DNA of 64,000 nt from Galbula dea (taxonomy: Eukaryota > Chordata > Aves > Piciformes > Galbulidae). Positions 9,354 to 24,300 of the stretch are shown in pieces (the stretch's first letter is position 1; each line of letters starts with the position of its first letter). A program made the position numbers and the translations under genes. The stretch spans positions 10,438-74,437 of the forward strand of contig VWZX01000860.1 in assembly GCA_013399015.1 (NCBI GenBank), written 5' to 3'. The notes under the pieces were generated by a model. That model had not been told where the DNA came from. It saw only the letters and a program-made list of their open reading frames with translations, and did not search any database.

Positions 9354-12300
9354 GTACTGAGATGGGCTTGTGGGGGTGAGGGAGGGTGTCTCTGTAGGGG
9401 CTGGGTGTGCTGAGGGTCTTTGGGAGAGGGTTATAGTGCTGTAGGATGTGGCTGTGTTTTGATTAACTGGAGTTTCCAGAGTTAATTAAGTGAATAGTAG
9501 ATAATTTACTGCTTTCTGTAGGTAGGGGAGACCTTCTAGCTCTCTACAAGTCCCTGAAGAGAGGTGGTAGAAATGTGGGGCTCAGTGTCTTCTCCCAAGG
9601 AACAAGTGATAAGATGAGGTAATGGCTTCAAGTTGCATCAGGGGAGGTTCAGGTTGGATATTAGGCAGAATTTCTTCCCTGAAAGGGTTATTAGGCATTG
9701 GCCCAGGCTTCCTAGGAAAGTGGTGGAGTCACCATCCCTGGAAGTGTTTCGAAACTGTGGAGATAGATGTGCTTGGGGGATGTGGTTTCATGGTGAGCGT
9801 GGCAGTCTTGGGTAGATGATTGGATCTGATGACCTCAGAAGGTCTTTTCCAACCATAATGAGTCTTAAAATACTACTTTTAAACAGCAAGGGTTGAGGGG
9901 TTTAAGTTTCCAAGAAAAAAAGAAAAAGGTTGGAATCAGTTTGGGGTTTTTTTCTGCTTGGATTTTTTTCTGTTGTGGTTTCATTGCTTGGGATTTGGGT
10001 TGGTTTTTTAGGGTGTTTCTAACTTAGTGGCTTTTTTTAGGAGTGGTTTTGAAGGCATGAAGAGGTTTAGGTTTGATATTAGGAAAAGGTTCTTCACCCA
10101 GAGGGTAGTGAAGCACTGGAACAGGCTCCTTGGGGAGGTAGTCCTGGCTCTAAGCATCTACACAATGCACTTAGACATATGGTGTGGGTTTTTTTTTTCC
10201 TTGGGGGTTCTCCTGTGCTGAGACCACAGTTGGACTCCATGATCCTTTTGGGTCCCTTCCAACTCAAGAGATTCTATGATTCTAAAGCACCCTACAAGCT
10301 TCATTTTGTGCTTGGAAGCAAAGGAAACTGTTTGGCTGCAGCAAGGTGAAGCTATTCCTCAAGGCTTGCCTTCCTAGTTTGGGATGAGACATGTTTGGGG
10401 CTAGAAGATGGCTGAGAACTTTGCTCCAACTGTGTTTTGCTCTGCTCCTGCCTTTCCAAACCTCTTCCTCAATAATTCCTTCCTGCAATCAATAAAACCA
10501 AGGGTGGGGTTGTGTATTTTTAGCCTAACCCCCTGAGGTTGGTGGCAGGATAGGTGACATCAGGGCCTGGATTTGGTGGCTAGCAAAAAGAGGTGGTGGT
10601 TCTTCTGGTAACCAGTCTGGGGTTTTTCCTCTGTGTGGGGAAGTTTGTGTCACCTCCTGGTCATCAGCCAAGAACTTCCTCCTGCTCTTGGACATCTGGC
10701 CCAGTTAAACCTGGTGTATCTGAGTTGTGTGGGTTGGGTGATGTGGTCACAGCTGCTTTGTAGCTCTTGAGTGGTTTCCAGGTAGTGGTTTTATGTTTTT
10801 TTTGGCAGAGGATGTTTTCAATGGGCTTGTAAGAAAGCTGCTGAGGGACTTCTTAGGATGGCAGGTGGTGATAAGACTAGGGGGAATGGTTGCAAACCAG
10901 GGGAGATTTAGATTAGATATTAGGAGGAAGTTCTTCACTGTTAGGGTGGGGAGACACTGGAACAGGTTGCCCAGAGAGGTTGTGGAAGCTCCATCCCTGG
11001 AAGCTCTTAAGGTGGGAGGTTTCCCTGCCAGGCAAGGAGGTTGAAACTAGATGATCTTGAAGGTCCCTTCCAGCTCTGACAATTCTGTGACTCTATAAAT
11101 GTGTTGATGGTAGCCTTAGAGTGAGGGTCAGGACTTGCACAGCCTGGGTAGGTAATGAGGAAGGCAGAGAGGATTTATCTCCAGCAATGTAGAACTGAAG
11201 AGAAGAACTAGAGGTTATCCAAAGAGAGAGGAGGGGAAAAAAAATCAATCATAAAAACATGGAGATGCTGCTGGAATCAAATCCTGAGGCCTTCTGGGGT
11301 GTTCTGCCCTGAGAGATCTCTGGAGATCATCTAGTCCAACCCCACTGGGTCACCTCCAGCTGGGGTTGGAAGCTCTCCACACAAGGAGACAGCCCCAAAG
11401 CATTCAGATGTTGCCACCACCATTAAGTGTGGTAATTGCATTCCTGTTGCTGCAGGAGAGCTGCAGAACCTGGAATTCAGGTTTTTTTGGTGGGTGGGGA
11501 AGGAGGAACAGACTCTTTTAAAGCTCTTTCAGAACATTTCTACTAGTTGGGGCTTTCCAAGGATTCAGATCATTCCCAAAACACAAGATTTGCAAAGAAC
11601 ATCATGTGTTGCAGATCTTGCCCAGCTTGCTACGTAATTCACCACCTGCATATTCAGCAGTTGGGGCTGTTCTGATGCTTTGACAAAGCTTATTGCTTCC
11701 AAATAGTCCTAAAAAAGGCAAGTAATCCTCTTGGAGATCTCAGATCCTTCTCAAAGTGCAGGAGTGAAGAGAGATTTTTGTAGAGTAACAAAGAGAGGCT
11801 TCCTAAATGAGGTGAAAAACCAACTTCTCTTGGACCCAGCAGGCTCAACATCCTAGCTGGGGTGGGCTGGAGGTGTGCAGGATCCTTCCAAATAAGGCAT
11901 TGCTGGAAGCTGTTGTGACTAACACAGTTGCCAAGGGTGGTGTTTTGGATGCTGTAGGAGATCTGCCCACCTCTAATTTTGCTTTTTAGCACCTACTAAT
12001 TAGGTCTGAGTATCCTTAGGTTGGTAAGTGGATGTTGGCCTCTTCTAGGTGAAGCCTGGGAGGTGATGGTTTAACTTAGGTTACCTGAGAGAGGGAGAAG
12101 GTTTTCCTTTGTGATCCAGGAGTTTCCAAGGAGCATGAATGAGATGTGTTTTGGGCTACTGATGTTATGTCTACTCTGAGAAGATATGGTCTAGACCTCC
12201 TTGGAATGTGTGTTTGGTCTGTGCTTAGTTTATCTCCTTTGCCCTTGGTGCCTCCAAGACTAAAAGTTGCTTGTTTACAACCTTCCAGTGCTGAGTGATG

Positions 12301-15300
12301 TGAGAGGTTGTACTAGAAGCTCAAGCAGTCACAATATTGCCATGGTATATCACTTCTAAAGTTGTTTTTAGGTAGTGGAAGGGATAAATTTAGTCCTAAA
12401 AATCAATTCCTGCATCTCTGGATGGAAAAATGGGATTGAAAATCCTTCATGTTGATGATGAGTGGTTGAGGAATCTTTGCTCTGAAGCCTCCTTGATCAA
12501 AATAAGTGTGTGTGTGGGTGGGGGGGGGGGGGGGAAACCAACCCAAAAACCAATGAGAAAGAGAATTTTGAATCCCTCAATAGGCTTAAAAATCTCTCAG
12601 TGGGCTTCAACATGTAGCTGGAGAACATTGGTGTTGGAAACACATTTCCTTTTAAGGCCAGAGGTCTGGTTGTCAGTAGCCTTCTAGAGCTGTTTCTCCC
12701 ACCCTTCCTCCATCATCTGTTCTTTGGGCAAATCTTTACTCCTCCCTGTAGCTGTGACAGTGAGGGCCAAGCAGATGAGCCAGGTTATAACCCTCTGCTA
12801 GATCAGTTGACAAGAAAATTAGGAAAGCACTGGAAGTTTTCCTCCCTTCTCTAGGTCAAGGAAGTGATGCTGATGGGTCATGAGGTCAATGTGACTCCCA
12901 GAAGTGTCCCTGGTGGAAAAAGCTGCTTAGTCAAGAGCTTTTGGGTTATTTTTAAGCCATCCAGAGAGTAGAACTGTGATCATTCATCCATTTGGGAGAA
13001 GGCTTGGGATTGGCTTCCCTCCAGGCTTTTTTTTGGTTGTCCCATGGGGGTCTCCTAGAACTGATGAGGTGAAGGGGGCTGGGGGATGTCTTGAGCCAGT
13101 GTGAGGAGCAGAAGTTGGGGAGTTCCTTTCTAGCTCTGCTGTGAACTCATTGCTGAACCATGGAGGAGGTGGAGGGGGGGAAAACCCAACCACATGAGCT
13201 GGACTGGTCACAGGATAGGGTTGGTGCCAGGGTTTGGCACTGGAGCTGGACAATTTGGGGTCACCCATTGGAGTGTGCCTTGAAAAGGGGCAAAGTTCCT
13301 CCTGATTTGAAGCTCCTTTGCCCCAAGCCAGGAAGCAGAACTTCCCTGACTTTCAGGAAAATACACTTTGCTCTATGCTTGAGGGCCTCAAACTGAAACC
13401 CAAGATGTTGGGGCTGTGTGGTCAGGAAAGGAGAAGTGTTCCTACAGTGTGAGAAGCTTTACCCTTTCTTGTATGGAACAAGCTGCTTCTGCCTGGCCCC
13501 AGTGGTCCCTGAGGCTGTGAAGAGACTTGCTGGATACTCTAAACACCCTCTAGTTTTTAGAGGGTGAAACCAGAGGCCTGATGTTGAAGTGCTTCAGCAC
13601 CTTAAAGTTGGAAGAGACCTCTAAGATCATCAAATCCAACCACCAGAGGTTCTATTTTGTTACCCTTCTGCCAGAAGTTCAGAGCTGGAGGCTACTTGGT
13701 CCAGGGGAAACAGAAAGTGGTGATGTGTGGATTTGGTTGTCCTCAAAAGCAGTGTTTGCTTTCTGGTGGAGCTGGCAGGACCCCTTTGTGGCAGGAGAAC
13801 CCCAACCTGTGCTTTCCCTGATGGGAAGAGGCCCCCAACAACCATGGAGCCTTGTTGCCTATGTCCCTTCCCTTTCAGCTGGGTGACCAGCAGTGTTTCA
13901 GGGCAGATCAGAGGCCTCTGCCCTCTCACCAGCTCAGAGATGTTTCTCTAGGCTTTAGGATTAGCTCCACTGCATCTGAAGTGCCCTTTGCTGTCCAATT
14001 TAGTCACAGGATCTGGTGACTGAGCCAAGAACAGCTTATTGAGAACCTAGGGTGGTTCTGAGGGCAAATATTGAACTAAGAAGGTGTTTTGTGGCTCAGC
14101 TGGCAGTTCAGGTCCAAAAGAGCTTGGCAGCAGCTCATAAATCCATCCATGCTGAGCTGAAGTTATACTTGCAGTTGTGCAGATGAAAGCCATGGTTTAG
14201 TGGTGAATTGGCAGGGTTGGGTTGGGCTCAATGACCTTAGAGGTCTCTAACAACCTAGAAGGTTCTCTGAACATCAGGAAACCCCTTTTCCCCCTGAGGG
14301 TGATGGAGCAGTGGTGAGGTCTGCTCAGAAAGGTGTTGGAGGCTCCATCCTTGGCCATATTTAAAAGCTATCTAGATGTGGGCTTGGGCAACCAGCTCTA
14401 TTTGGTCTTATTTGAGCAGGTTGAACCAGCTGACCTCCAGAAGTTAATTCCTACCTCAACCTATCTGTCCTCTTTTGATATCAAACCTCAGCAGTGAGTG
14501 CCCAGCTGTGACCAGGAGCTGCAGCAGTGGTGGTTCCAGGTCCCCTCTGTGGTGATTCCATGTCCCTCTGTGATTCTCTGATGGACATGCTGGAGCCTGC
14601 CTGTTCTTCTGTGCCAAAGGTGGAGGATCACATGCTCTCCTGGATGAAAACCAAGAGAGGAAAAGAGAGGAAGATGGAATGGAAGTGTTTTCTGGGAAGT
14701 GCTCTGGGTTGTTTTCCCCTGAAGTCAGCAGAAAATCTCTTTTGATTCCATGGACTGGAGTTAATGGAGCAGCTAGGGAGGACTTGAAAATCTGGTGGTG
14801 AATGGGAAGAAGGAAACTTCTAGAGACACAGACTGGTGATTTAGGTTGGAAGAGACCTTTGCAAGGTCAGCAGGGACATCTGCAACCAGAGCAGGTTGCT
14901 CACAGCCCCAAGCAACCTGAGCTGCAATGGTGCCAGGGATGGGACATCACCCACCTCTCTGGGCAACCTGGGCCAGGCTCTCCCCACCCTCAGCATACAA
15001 CATCTCTTCCTCAAATCTAGTCTAAATCTCCCTCTTATTTTAAAACCATCAGCCCTTGGCCTGTCAAAACAGATCCTGCTAAATCTTCTCATCTTCTAAG
15101 CCCCTTGAAGTCCTGCAAGGCCACCAGAAGGTCTCCTTGGAGCCTTCTCTTCTCCAGGCTCAACAACCCCAACTCTCCCAGCCTTTCCTCACAGCTTTCC
15201 AGCCCTCACATCATTTCTGTGGCCTCCTCTGGCCCTGTTCCACCAGCTCCATGTCTCTCCTGGCCCCAGCACTGCAGCTGAGCTCTCCCCAGAGCAGAGC

Positions 15301-18300
15301 AGAGGCACAATCCCCTCCCTACCCTGCTGGGGCTGCAGCCCAGGAGATGGTTGGCTTCTGAGCCAAGGGAACCAGAGCCAACAGTTGCCCTTGCTATAGA
15401 TGCTGGCTGGTGGCTAAGAAGTTATGTAGGGAGGAAATGTTGGGCCAACCTTTTTGAGCAGAGGATTTAGCCATCAAGATCCATCCAACCCCCTTGGTTT
15501 TGTGGTGGGGCAGGTTTTGGGACTTGAATCATTGCTGTGGTGGAAAATAAAAGAGGTTTTCAAGCCTTGAACACCTTTGGGAGCTGAGTGTCAACTAAGA
15601 ACTAGAAGGGAATGGTTCAGAAAGTGTTTGTGTGGCTGAGTCTTCTTCTAGTAGTAGTTTGATGAAGGAAACAACTGCTCCTGGTCTTCCAAGATAATAT
15701 TGTTTACCTTTGTATTGCTTTGCCCATGCCATGGGACCCAGTGCTGGGGCAGATAGCAGTGCTGGCCATGGGGAAAGTCCCCTCTGATGTCCCAAAAATA
15801 GCTTTTGAAGTCTCATTGTCTCAACTTGAGAGGTTGCAAGGAAGTCAAAAGAAGAGAAGGGGGGAAAGTACCTGTTCTGCCTGACTGGTAGAGTAGAGGA
15901 GTTGTCTAAAGGAGAGTTTGAAGGGGCTCTTTCTCTGGCTCAAAGTGTCCCAAAGTATTTGGATGGCCATCAGATCATCCCCAGAAGCTGCTCATGGTCA
16001 GCAGCATATAAAATCTTCCTCTTTCTGAGGGCTGGCTGGAAACCCTCTGCTGAGAGAGTTGGGGTTGTTGAGCTTGGAGAAGAGAAGGCTTCAGGGAGAC
16101 CTTCTGGTGGCCTTGCAGGACTTGAAGGGGCTTAGATGAAAGATGAGGAGAGACTTTTGAGCAGGAGCTGTTGGGACAGGACCAGGAGTGATGGTTGAAA
16201 ACTAAAAGAGGAGAGATTTAGGGTAGAGAGAAGGAAGAAATGTTTTGCTCTGAGGGTGGGGAGAGCCTGGCCCAGGCTGCCCAGAGAGGTGGGAGATGTC
16301 CCCATCCCTGGAAGCATCCCAGCTCAGGTTGGTTGGGGCTGGGAGCAACCTGCTCTGGTTGCAGATGTCCCTGCTGACTGCTGAGGGCTTAGCCTAGCTG
16401 ACTTTGAAAGGTCCCTCCCAAACCAAAGCATTCTAGGAAGTCAAAATGATGAGTAACCCTGCCCCAGGTCCTTCCCAAACAGCATTCTAGGAACATCTGG
16501 TTGGTAAGGGTTTGCTTTCTTGTCTCTCAACACCAACAAGGAGTTTATTGTTTGCACACAAGTCTCTTGCTTTCTGGCAGGGGAGGTGAAAAAGGAAATC
16601 CTTCTGGTGGCAGGAGCTGGAATGGAACAAGCTGTGGTGGGTGAGGCAGCAGAGATGCTCAGTCAGCTGTGACAAGGAACTTCCTGGCAGTATTTGCATT
16701 TACTTCATCTCTTCTGCTTGTCTTGTGGCCATCAGCAATGTGAACAACCAGCAGCAGCAGTTCCTGAAGCCCTAGTGAGTCAGCCAGGGAAATTTGGGGA
16801 GGAAGGGGTAAGGTTTGTTGAGCTCAGCAAGGTACAAGCAGCCCCAGGGATCAGTGGAGGTGGTTCTGCTGGGGTTTGTATCCAACTGCATTAGGCCAAA
16901 CCTCTTCCATCCATGGTAGGATCCTGTTCTGCACTGAGTTCTTCAGACAGAAAACTTCCAAGCAGGAGATAAAACCCAACAATTCCTAGTGGGAATAGTT
17001 TGGAATCATCCTGGCCACTTTGTGTGTAGCCTGAGGTGTGTTTGAGTAGTGATGAAGGAGGATCAGACAATCAAGGACTGGTTTGGGTTGGAATGGCCAG
17101 AGAACATCTAGTCCAACCTTCCTGCAGGCAGCAGGGACATCTGCAGCTAGAGCAGGTTGCTCCCAGCCTCATCCAACCTGACCTGGAATGGTTTCAGGCA
17201 TGGCAAAGGAATTCTTTGATCTTTCTCCCCAAGAGTTATTGTGTAAATTGACCTTTGGATTTCTGAAAGGTTCTTTTGAGTTTGATCTCCACCAGAGAGC
17301 TGTTGCATCAGGTGGACTTTACACTTCTGCTTGAAGGAGGGCTGGAGCACCTCTCTTCTGAGGACAAGCTGAGAGAGTTGGGGTTGTTCAGGCTGGAGAA
17401 GAGAAGGCTCCCAGGAGACCTTCTTGTGGCCTTCCAGGATCTGAAGGAGGCTCCAAGAAAGCTGGGGAGGGACTTTTGAGGAGGTCAGGGAGTGATAGGA
17501 CTAGGGGGAAGGGATCCAAACTAGAGGAGGGGAGATTGAGATTGGATATGAGGAGGAAGTTCTTCACTTCTGGGAACAGATCATGGGTTGAAACTTCTCC
17601 CAAAGCTGTGGAACCAGAAGCCCATTCCTCTCCAGCTCATAGCCATCTTTACCAGGAAGGCTTCAAAAGCCAGCAGCAAATGCAGTCAGGGCTTAGGGTC
17701 AAGGTGAAATGACCATGACCATGACCATGGAGAACTTCTGCAGTCCACCCAAAGCATCAAGTTACTCCTTGAATCTTTTCCACAGCTTCCATGGGAGCAG
17801 GAGCCAAACTCTGCACCTTCTGAGGAACTGTCTGCTGGTCCAGCTGAGCAGAGTATTTCTGTGGGCAGGAAAAGCCTGGAATCTCCATGATTTGGGGCCA
17901 ACATGACCAGGGAAGGTGCAGTGTTTCCAGCCTCAGCTTTAGTGCTGCTGCCAATCCAAGGGGCAATTTCCTATCCCACTTCTGGTACAGGAGCATAGTG
18001 TTGGAGGAGGAGAAGCTGAGGTTGCTCATGGTGGGGAAGTGAGAAGGTGCCCTTTGAGCTCAAGTGGGTCTCATCCTTTCCCTGCACCCTTAAAAAGGGG
18101 TGGGAGGAAGAAGGCTGGTTACTATCCACCTGCAGACAGGGAGAGGGGAAAGAAATTCTCTTCCATCAGAGGAAACATTCAAGGAATCTTAAGGAACTGC
18201 TGAAAACCTGGTGAGCAGGTGAAGAAGAAAGAAAACCTCTTGAGAAGTGGTGACCCTGTTCCTCTTTGTGATCCCTCACTTAGTAGAGAACCTGCCACAT

Positions 18301-21300
18301 CTGAGAGCCAGCACAGCAGGATCTGGTGTGATCAGGGATCTGCTCAATGCTGAGCAACAGCTAAAGGACCAAGGGGACAAGAAGCTGGGGCCAGACTCTG
18401 CTGAGTGGTGGCCAGGACCAGGCCAAGGGGCACTGGGCACCAGCTGGAAGCTAGGAGGAGAAACTTGTTTGGTATGAGGGTGTCAGAGCCCTGGCCCAGG
18501 CTGGCCAGAGAGGTTGTGGAGTCTCCTTGTGTGGAGAGCTTCCAACCCCAGCTGGAGGTGACCCTGGGCACCCTGGTTGGCCTAGATGATCTCCAGAGGT
18601 CCCTTCCAACCCTCATCATGCTGGGATTCTCTGTGTTAAATGTTTCTAAGTAGCAGTTTGATCTTGCTTTCATCCCTTGGTGCATCTGCTCCTGGTCATT
18701 TGGAGGGACAGGCAGAGGCCAGGAATGCAAGAGTGCTGTGGCATGAGAGCTGGGTGAAAAGAAGAATGTCTTCTGCTCTTGGAGATAATTGAAGGGCAGG
18801 CACCAGGCCAGTGCTTGATTTTTAGAGGTGTCATCTTCTGCTGCATGATTAGAGAGTGTGGATGATGTGGTGTAACTCCTCAGAGAAGTTTTAGCTGTTG
18901 GGAAGGGGTTAGCAGGACACTGCTGAGGTTCTGGGTGTTATTTCCAAAGCTGGACCCACTTCTGCAGATCCTTTGGTCTCCAGAGTTGCTAATCACTGCT
19001 GCACTGTTGACCTCAAGTGGCAAAACATCCAGAGTTTAGTTGAGAGGCTGCAGAAATCTGTTTCCTCTAGGAAAAGGAGGGACTGTGTTTTGCTGAGAGG
19101 AGGAGAATTGGTGCCTGTCTTAAGGATTGTTGCTGTTGGGAGAGTGGAAAAGTTCAGGATTTCCTCCAAAAGTCCCAACCCAACAACCTCACCACCCTGA
19201 TGATCATCTTCAAAGTTGATTGCTCCAAATGCAGCATTGGGAATGCTCCAGGGTAGAGTGGCTGGAAAGCTGCTGGGGGGAAAGGACCTGGGGTTGCTGG
19301 TTGGCAGCAGCTGAAGCTAAGGCAGCAGAGTGCCCAGGTGGCCAAGGAGGCCACCAGCAGCCTGGCTTGGAGCAGCACTGGTGTGGCCAGCAGGGCTAGG
19401 GCAGGGCTGGGCACTGGGGAGGCCACAGCTGGAATCCTGGGGTCACTTTTGGGCTCCTCACTCACTCCCAGAAGGACCTTGAGGTGCTGGAGTGTGGCCA
19501 GAGAAGGGCAAGGAAGGTGGGGAAGGTTCTAGAGCCCAAGTGTTGTGAGGAGCAGCTGAGGGACCTGGGGTTGGTTAGGCTGGAGAAGAGGAGGCTGAGG
19601 GGAGACTTTCTTGCTCCTTCTAGGTCCCCAAAAGGAGGTTGCAGCCAGGTGGGGGTTGGTTTCTTCTCCCAAGGAACAAGTGATAGGACAAGAGGAAGGA
19701 GCCTGAAGTTGTACCAAGGGAGGTTTAGGTTGGGCATGAGGAACAATGTCAAGTGTAGGTGACTGTGGGTAGGCAGAGTGAGCTTGGCTTTCTTCAGCCC
19801 TTGCCTGATGGACATCAATAGGCCTGAACCTTTCAACTTAACTAAGATGCTGCTTCCTGAGTAGAGCAGTGATCCCCAAGAAGTCAATTTGATCTCCTAA
19901 AGTTGAACTGTTAATTAATCATAGAATCCTAGAATAGCCAGAGTTGGAAGGGACCTGAAAGATCAGCTAGTTCCAACCCCCCTGCCTGCCAGGGACACCA
20001 TCCACTAGATCAGGTTGCTCAGGGCCCCATCCAGCCTGGCCTTAAAAGCCTCCAGGGATGGATGAGGCTTCCACAACCTAATTGCCCTATTATAAAATGA
20101 AAATAGACCATAAAAGGTCCATGATCCATGACCAGAGAATAAAAACTTCCTGAATAACTGTTCAATCCTTCTTGTTTCTTCCATTGCAGGCAGCAGGAGC
20201 AGGTCTCAGCTATGTGGGAGGCTATGTCATTCACACCTACAAGAGTTATGACAACTTTCTGCAGGACAAATATGCTCCCTTGCCAGCTGTCATCATTCTT
20301 TGTGTGGCTGTGGTGCTGTTCATCATTGGCTTGGTTGGTTGCTGTGCCACCTTCAGGGAGTCTCGAGTTGGCCTGGGTTTGGTGAGTGTTGCCTAGGCTT
20401 ACATGTCCTTTTCTTCATCCCCCTTGGCTGGCTCTGCCACCTTTCCAGCAAAGAAGTTTCTCCTCCTGCTCAGGTGGAATCTCCTGGGTGCCACTTGGTG
20501 CCCAGTGCCCCTTGACCTGGCCCTGGCCACCACTCAGCAGAGTCTGACCTCAGCCTCTTGCCCCCAGCTCCCCTGTGGGGCTGCTCTTCTCCAGGCTAAG
20601 CAGCCCCAGGGCTCTCAGCCTTTCCTCCTTCCACAGATGCTCCAGTGTCCTCAGCATCATCTCTGCTGGCCTCTCTCCACCAGTTCCTTGTCTCTCTTGG
20701 CCTGGACAGCCCAGAACTGGAGCCAGGACTCCAGCTGTGGCCTCACCAGGGCAGAGTAGAGGAGGAGGAGAACCTCCCTGGCCCTGCTGGTCACTCTCTT
20801 CTTCATGCACCCCAGGAGAGCATTGGCCTTGGCCTTGAGGGCATATTGCTGGCTGATGGTGACCTTGTTATCCACCAGCACTGCCAGCTCCTTCTCTGCA
20901 GAGCTGCTTTCCAGCAGCTTTTCTTCTGCAGACTTTTGTTCTCTAAATCCTGACATTATGCCTTGACTTTTTAAACCCCAGAAAGGTTCAAGCTGAGTAA
21001 CTTCAGGCCCCCACTGTATACCTGCCATGAGCTCAACCAGCAGGTTCCAACATTCCTCCCTCAGGTGCTGCTTTATCTGTGCCCTCTCCTTTTGGATAAC
21101 CTCCTTCTGAAGTGACTCTTCTCAAAGATGCCATCAGGAGACTACCTCCAGTGGGCACAGAACCTGTGAGGCTGCATTCCTAGTCCCAGCCATACACAGG
21201 CATCTCCTAAATGATTGTCTAGAAATCATTTGGATTGCAGAGGCAAGAAACAGATCATGTTAACTTATCCCTAGAAATTCATGGGTAATGGAGAGTTGAA

Positions 21301-24300
21301 TTGAAATATTCTGGTTATTTTCCTCACAGTCTCTCTGTCTTTATTTCAGTTCTTGGCCATTATCCTGGTGATCTTTATTGCAGAAGTATCTGCTTTTGTC
21401 CTGGGATTTGTTTACAGGGAAAAGGTAAGGGAAGAATTAATAAGGAAGAGATCTGGTGGTGGTAAAGCATTCCAGCCTCCTGTCAGGGAGTAGGAGAGAG
21501 TGAGATGGTCTCCCCTCAGCCTTCTCTTCTCCAACCTAACCAACCCCAGGTCCCTTAGCTGCTCCTCACAACACTTGGGCTCTAAACCCTTCCCCACCTT
21601 CTTTGCCCTTCTCTGCACACACTCCAGCACCTCCAGGTCCTTCTGGGAGTGAGTGAGGAGCCCAAAAGTGACCCCAGGATTCCAGCTGTGGCCTCCCCAG
21701 TGCCCAGGCCAGGAGGCCAATCCCTGCCCTAGTCCTGCTGCCCCAAGCCAGGCTGCTGGTGGCCTCCTTGGCCACCTGGGCACTCTGCTGCTTCAGCTTC
21801 AGCTGCTGCCAACCAGCAACCCCAGGTCTTTTCCCCCCAGCAGCTTTCCAGCCACTTTGCCCCAAGCCTGCAGCATTGCTGGGGTGGTTGTGACCCAAGG
21901 GCAGGAGTCAGCACTTGGCCTTGTAGCAGCTCATCCCATGGCTCCAGCCTGGCCAGATCCCTTTGTAAAGCTCCCCTACCCTCCAGCACATCACCACTTC
22001 CACCCAACTTGTTGTCATCTGCCCTCCTGTTTAAAATGATGTGGGTTTTAGCTTTTGATTCCTTTCTAAATAGGTCAAAACTGATGTGCAAGGCACAATG
22101 CATTCAGTCTTTGAGAAGTATGATGGGAAGAATCCAGAGTCTACTTTTGTGGATTACTTGCAAGAACAGGTAAGAAAGCATTGAAATTGTCCTGAGATCA
22201 AACCAAATGAAATCATCTGAAGAGCTGCTGCTGAGAATCCTTCTGGCATAAAACCAGAAGGTGCCAGAATATCCTGCAACCTATCCCTTTAATATTGGAG
22301 CTCTCACAAAGAACAAAGCAGCCAGGAGATCATGATAGGTGACAAGAGGTTGATCTAATGTGGCTTTTGCCCAGTATGCCTGAGAGGTTGAACTCAAGGC
22401 TAGCATCTGTCTTGGTACATCTTCCTAAATCCCTGTAATTGTCCTTTGTTTGTAGCTTCAGTGTTGTGGGGTGAAGAACTACAGTGACTGGACAAGCACC
22501 CAGTGGTTTAATTCCACTGGGAACAACAGTGTCCCCTTGAGCTGCTGCAGGCAAGGGCTGAAGAACTGCACAGGACATCTGGATCAGCCTCAGGAGCTCA
22601 ACACAAGGGTGAGGATGAAGGGCAGAGACTCCCAGCTGGGTCCTGAACCATCTCTGAACCAGTTAGAACCAGGAAGGAAAGCAATTCAGGCAGGGTTGAT
22701 GGGGAGTTTAGAATCCTAGACTCATTTGGGTTGGAAGACATCTCTAAGATCATTCAGTTCAACTGTTGACCTAACATTGCACCATGTCTCCCTGGCTTTT
22801 CAATCTCTCCAGGGCTGGTGATTCCATCACTGCCCTGGGCAGCCTGGGCCAATGTTTAACTACTCTTTCAGTGAGCAAGTTGTTCTTCATGTCCAACCTA
22901 AACCTCCCCTGGTGCAGTTTGAGACCCTTTACTCTCATCTTCTCACTTTGAACCCTTGGAGAAGAGGCCAATCCCCACCTTACTCCTTTCAAAGGAGCTA
23001 GAGAGAGCAAGAAGGTCTCAGCCTCCTCTTCTCCAGCCTAAACAACCCCAGGTCCCTCAGCTGCTCCTCACAACACTTGTGCTCCAGACCTTTCCCCACC
23101 TTCCTTGCTGGTAACTCCACCATGGCTAAGAATAGAAGAGAAGAAAGGAAGCCCTCAGGTCTGCAGTGGTTCTTTGGCTAGGCCTTACAAGGTCTTGCTT
23201 CCTTTGAAGGGTTGAGGAGAAGACCTGGAAAAGAAAGTCCTGTTGAGAGAATGCATTTTAATGTGTTTTTTTCCCCTGTTTCTTTCATGGCAGGGCTGTG
23301 CACAGGAGCTGGAATCTGGGTTGCAGAGTGTTTTCAGCTATGCCATGCTTGTAATCCTGGGCTTTGCCATTGTGAAGGTAAATGTTCTTGTCTCTTCCCT
23401 CATGGAAAATAATCATTTGTCCTTCTTCTACCATGTCCTGTTAGCCTACAGCCTTTTTCTGGCTCTGAAATAGATCCTGGTCCTCTGTTCCTCATTTGTT
23501 CTCTTCCAAGTGTCTCCATTTCATCATCTCCTGGCTGAAAACTACATTTGCAAAGCCCTGATGGGCTCAATACAGATGCCAAAGTCTGTCCAGATGTCCT
23601 CTAAGGGTTGTCAAGGTCTGGCCCAAGCTGCCCAAGGCAGTGGTGGTGTCCCCATCCCTGGAGGGATTTCAAAGCCCTGGAGATGTCATGCTGAGGGCCA
23701 TGGTTTAGTGGTGACCTGGCAGTGCTAGCTTAACAGTTGGACTTTGATGATCTTCAAGGTCTCTTCCAACCCAAGTGATTTGATGATTCTATGATCTTTA
23801 TCTGCATCTTTTCTATACTTAAATAGCTGGCAGAACTCATTTGAAGTCTGGAACAATCCCAATATTTGCACTGAACTTCCCCCCTCTCCCCTCAATAAGA
23901 TAACCAGGCCAACATGAATCTATAAATGAATGGAAGAAACCAGGGAGGGAAAAGTTGAGCTAGAACTATTCTTGGAAATGGATTGGCCAAAACAAATGTA
24001 TTTTGTGGGTTTTAATACAAAAAAACATGGCCTTGCTGTGATGAAAAAGCCTAGTGAACATGTAGGTGTTGGGTCTGACTGAAACAAAGTAGAGCAGGAC
24101 TCTACAACAACTACCTGAAGGGAGGTTGGAGTGAGTTGGAAATCAATCTTTTCTCCTGGGTTGCCAGTGAGAGGACAAGGGGAAATGGCCTCAGGTTGTA
24201 CCAGAGAAGGTTTAGACTAGATATCAGGAAACCTTTCTTCCCTGAAAGAGTTGTTAGCCATTGGCCCAGGCTGCCCAGGGAGGTGGTGGAATCACAGTCC

